Both the position numbers and the translations under genes were made by a program. The notes under the pieces were generated by a model. That model had not been told where the DNA came from. It saw only the letters and a list, made by a program, of their open reading frames with translations, and ran no database searches. From assembly GCF_000310145.2 (NCBI RefSeq), contig NZ_AMXA01000002.1, positions 62,001 through 126,000 on the forward strand: DNA of 64,000 bases, read 5' to 3'. Of this stretch, positions 63,148 to 64,000 are shown one piece after another (position 1 is the stretch's first letter; each line of letters opens with the position of its first letter). This DNA comes from Thauera sp. 28. GTDB lineage: Bacteria > Pseudomonadota > Gammaproteobacteria > Burkholderiales > Rhodocyclaceae.

Positions 63148-64000
63148 ATGGATATCCAGCACTACATGCAGACTCTGGGCCGCCAGGCCCGCGCCGCTTC
63201 GCGCGTGCTCGCCGCCGCCTCCACTGAAGCCAAGAACGCCGCCCTGCTGGCGATGGCCACCGAGATCCGCGCCCGTCGCGCCGAACTCCTGGCCGCCAAC
63301 GCACAAGACCTCGCCGAGGCACGCGTCGCTGGTCTGGAGCCGGCACTGATCGATCGCCTGACCCTGAACGACAAGGGCGTCGAAGCCATGGCAGTCGGCC
63401 TCGAGCAGGTCGCCGCCCTGGCCGACCCGGTGGGCGAGATGACCGACATCAAGCGTCGCCCCTCGGGCATCCAACTCGGCAAGATGCGGGTCCCCCTGGG
63501 CGTCATCGGCATCATCTACGAGGCCCGCCCCAACGTCACCGCGGACGCTGCTGCGCTGTGCCTGAAGTCGGGCAACGCGGCGATCCTGCGTGGCGGCAAG
63601 GAAGCTATCAACGCCAACCGCGCCATCGCAGCCTGCGTGCGTGCGGGCCTCATCCAGGCCGGCCTGCCCGAGCACGCGGTACAGGTGGTGGAAACCACCG
63701 ACCGTGAGGCTGTGGGCGCGCTCATCGCGATGCCCGAGTTCGTCGACGTGATCGTTCCGCGCGGCGGCAAAGGCCTGATCGAGCGCATTGCCAGGGACGC
63801 CCGCGTGCCGGTGATCAAGCACCTCGACGGCAACTGCCACGTCTATATCGACGACGAGGCCGACCCCGCGAAGGTCGTGCCGATCGTGGAAAACGCCAAG
63901 ACCCAGCGCTACGGCACCTGCAATACCGCCGAGTCCCTGCTCGTCGCGCGCGACGTCGCCGACATCTACCTGCCGGAAATCGGCCGCATGCTCGCAGCCA
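63148..64000 (+). CDS. proA: Gamma-glutamyl phosphate reductase, 3' part cut off by the window edge
   Basis: 284 codons are visible. It reduces gamma-glutamyl phosphate to the semialdehyde in proline synthesis using NADPH. The aldehyde-dehydrogenase-like core is clear: [56 protein letters not shown], and the catalytic Cys258 in [15 protein letters not shown] at 63148 follows GACGAAGAG, a weak Shine-Dalgarno. It is located downstream of holA, as in several proteobacteria. Confidence 0.96.
   Translation, partial: MDIQHYMQTLGRQARAASRVLAAASTEAKNAALLAMATEIRARRAELLAANAQDLAEARVAGLEPALIDRLTLNDKGVEAMAVGLEQVAALADPVGEMTDIKRRPSGIQLGKMRVPLGVIGIIYEARPNVTADAAALCLKSGNAAILRGGKEAINANRAIAACVRAGLIQAGLPEHAVQVVETTDREAVGALIAMPEFVDVIVPRGGKGLIERIARDARVPVIKHLDGNCHVYIDDEADPAKVVPIVENAKTQRYGTCNTAESLLVARDVADIYLPEIGRMLAA

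Overview
The window is a strongly GC-rich, densely packed stretch of bacterial chromosome, almost all of it core housekeeping genes. Gene content and protein style (CNP1-like protein next to coq7, GlrK-lipoprotein-GlrR, TIGR02099/YhdP, CYTH-CHAD, YheT, rpmB-rpmG, nudJ-mnmA) point to a betaproteobacterium, most likely Rhodocyclales of the Azoarcus/Thauera type. That placement is inference from recognised families; no database search was run. I saw no transposase, integrase, phage gene, CRISPR array, tRNA or rRNA.

Layout. 1-3350: partial Nudix gene, dut and coaBC on the minus strand, then radC, rpmB and rpmG on the plus strand. 3400-6670: a cold-shock gene diverges from clpS-clpA. 6700-8940: rraA, then aceA behind a perfect 20-bp palindrome and a sigma70-like promoter. 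8960-11820: an LTXXQ periplasmic protein diverges from an OmpR/EnvZ-type pair. 11770-15830: glpK-glpD, then an EamA exporter. 15940-20690: SpoIIAA-like protein, sseA, murI, tyrS and an M23 peptidase. 20760-23280: erpA, argC, rplM-rpsI. 23280-23905: a large intergenic region that holds a candidate small RNA. 23905-29400: OsmC-family protein, CNP1-like protein-coq7, rppH, proS, a lytic transglycosylase and a bactofilin. 29770-33290: glrK, lipoprotein, glrR and a 60-residue secreted peptide, all overlapping. 33300-39660: yhdP, a nitrilase-family amidase and tldD in one minus-strand run. 39780-46520: glnE, CYTH-CHAD protein, sixA, DUF2062 protein and an unknown protein. 46500-50700: nudJ, an unknown secreted protein and mnmA; ilvE, a zinc-finger protein and a SnoaL-like protein. 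50700-55660: YheT hydrolase, rfbC, rfbA, phosphomannomutase and an HDOD protein. 55700-64000: uvrD, a small unknown protein, leuS-lptE-holA and the first part of proA.

Functional groupings: protein quality control (clpS/clpA, tldD), cell envelope (murI, M23 peptidase, lytic transglycosylase, bactofilin, lptE, yhdP, rfbA/rfbC, phosphomannomutase), translation (rpmB, rpmG, rplM, rpsI, tyrS, proS, leuS, mnmA), carbon and nitrogen metabolism (aceA, glpK/glpD, glnE, ilvE, argC, proA) and two complete two-component systems.

The best candidate for something undescribed is a roughly 113-nt small RNA on the minus strand (about 23510 to 23398). It has its own promoter, a 5' hairpin, a C-rich segment that carries two anti-Shine-Dalgarno motifs, and a 10-bp intrinsic terminator ending in U9. 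A second C-rich anti-Shine-Dalgarno-like stretch lies just before the terminator at 58657. Both loci lie near a shared 12-mer, TTGTGCATTGCA. Other points of interest are the small secreted peptide ending the glrR operon, the palindrome abutting the aceA promoter, palindromes over the promoters of the CYTH-CHAD and phosphomannomutase genes, and several conserved genes of unknown function.
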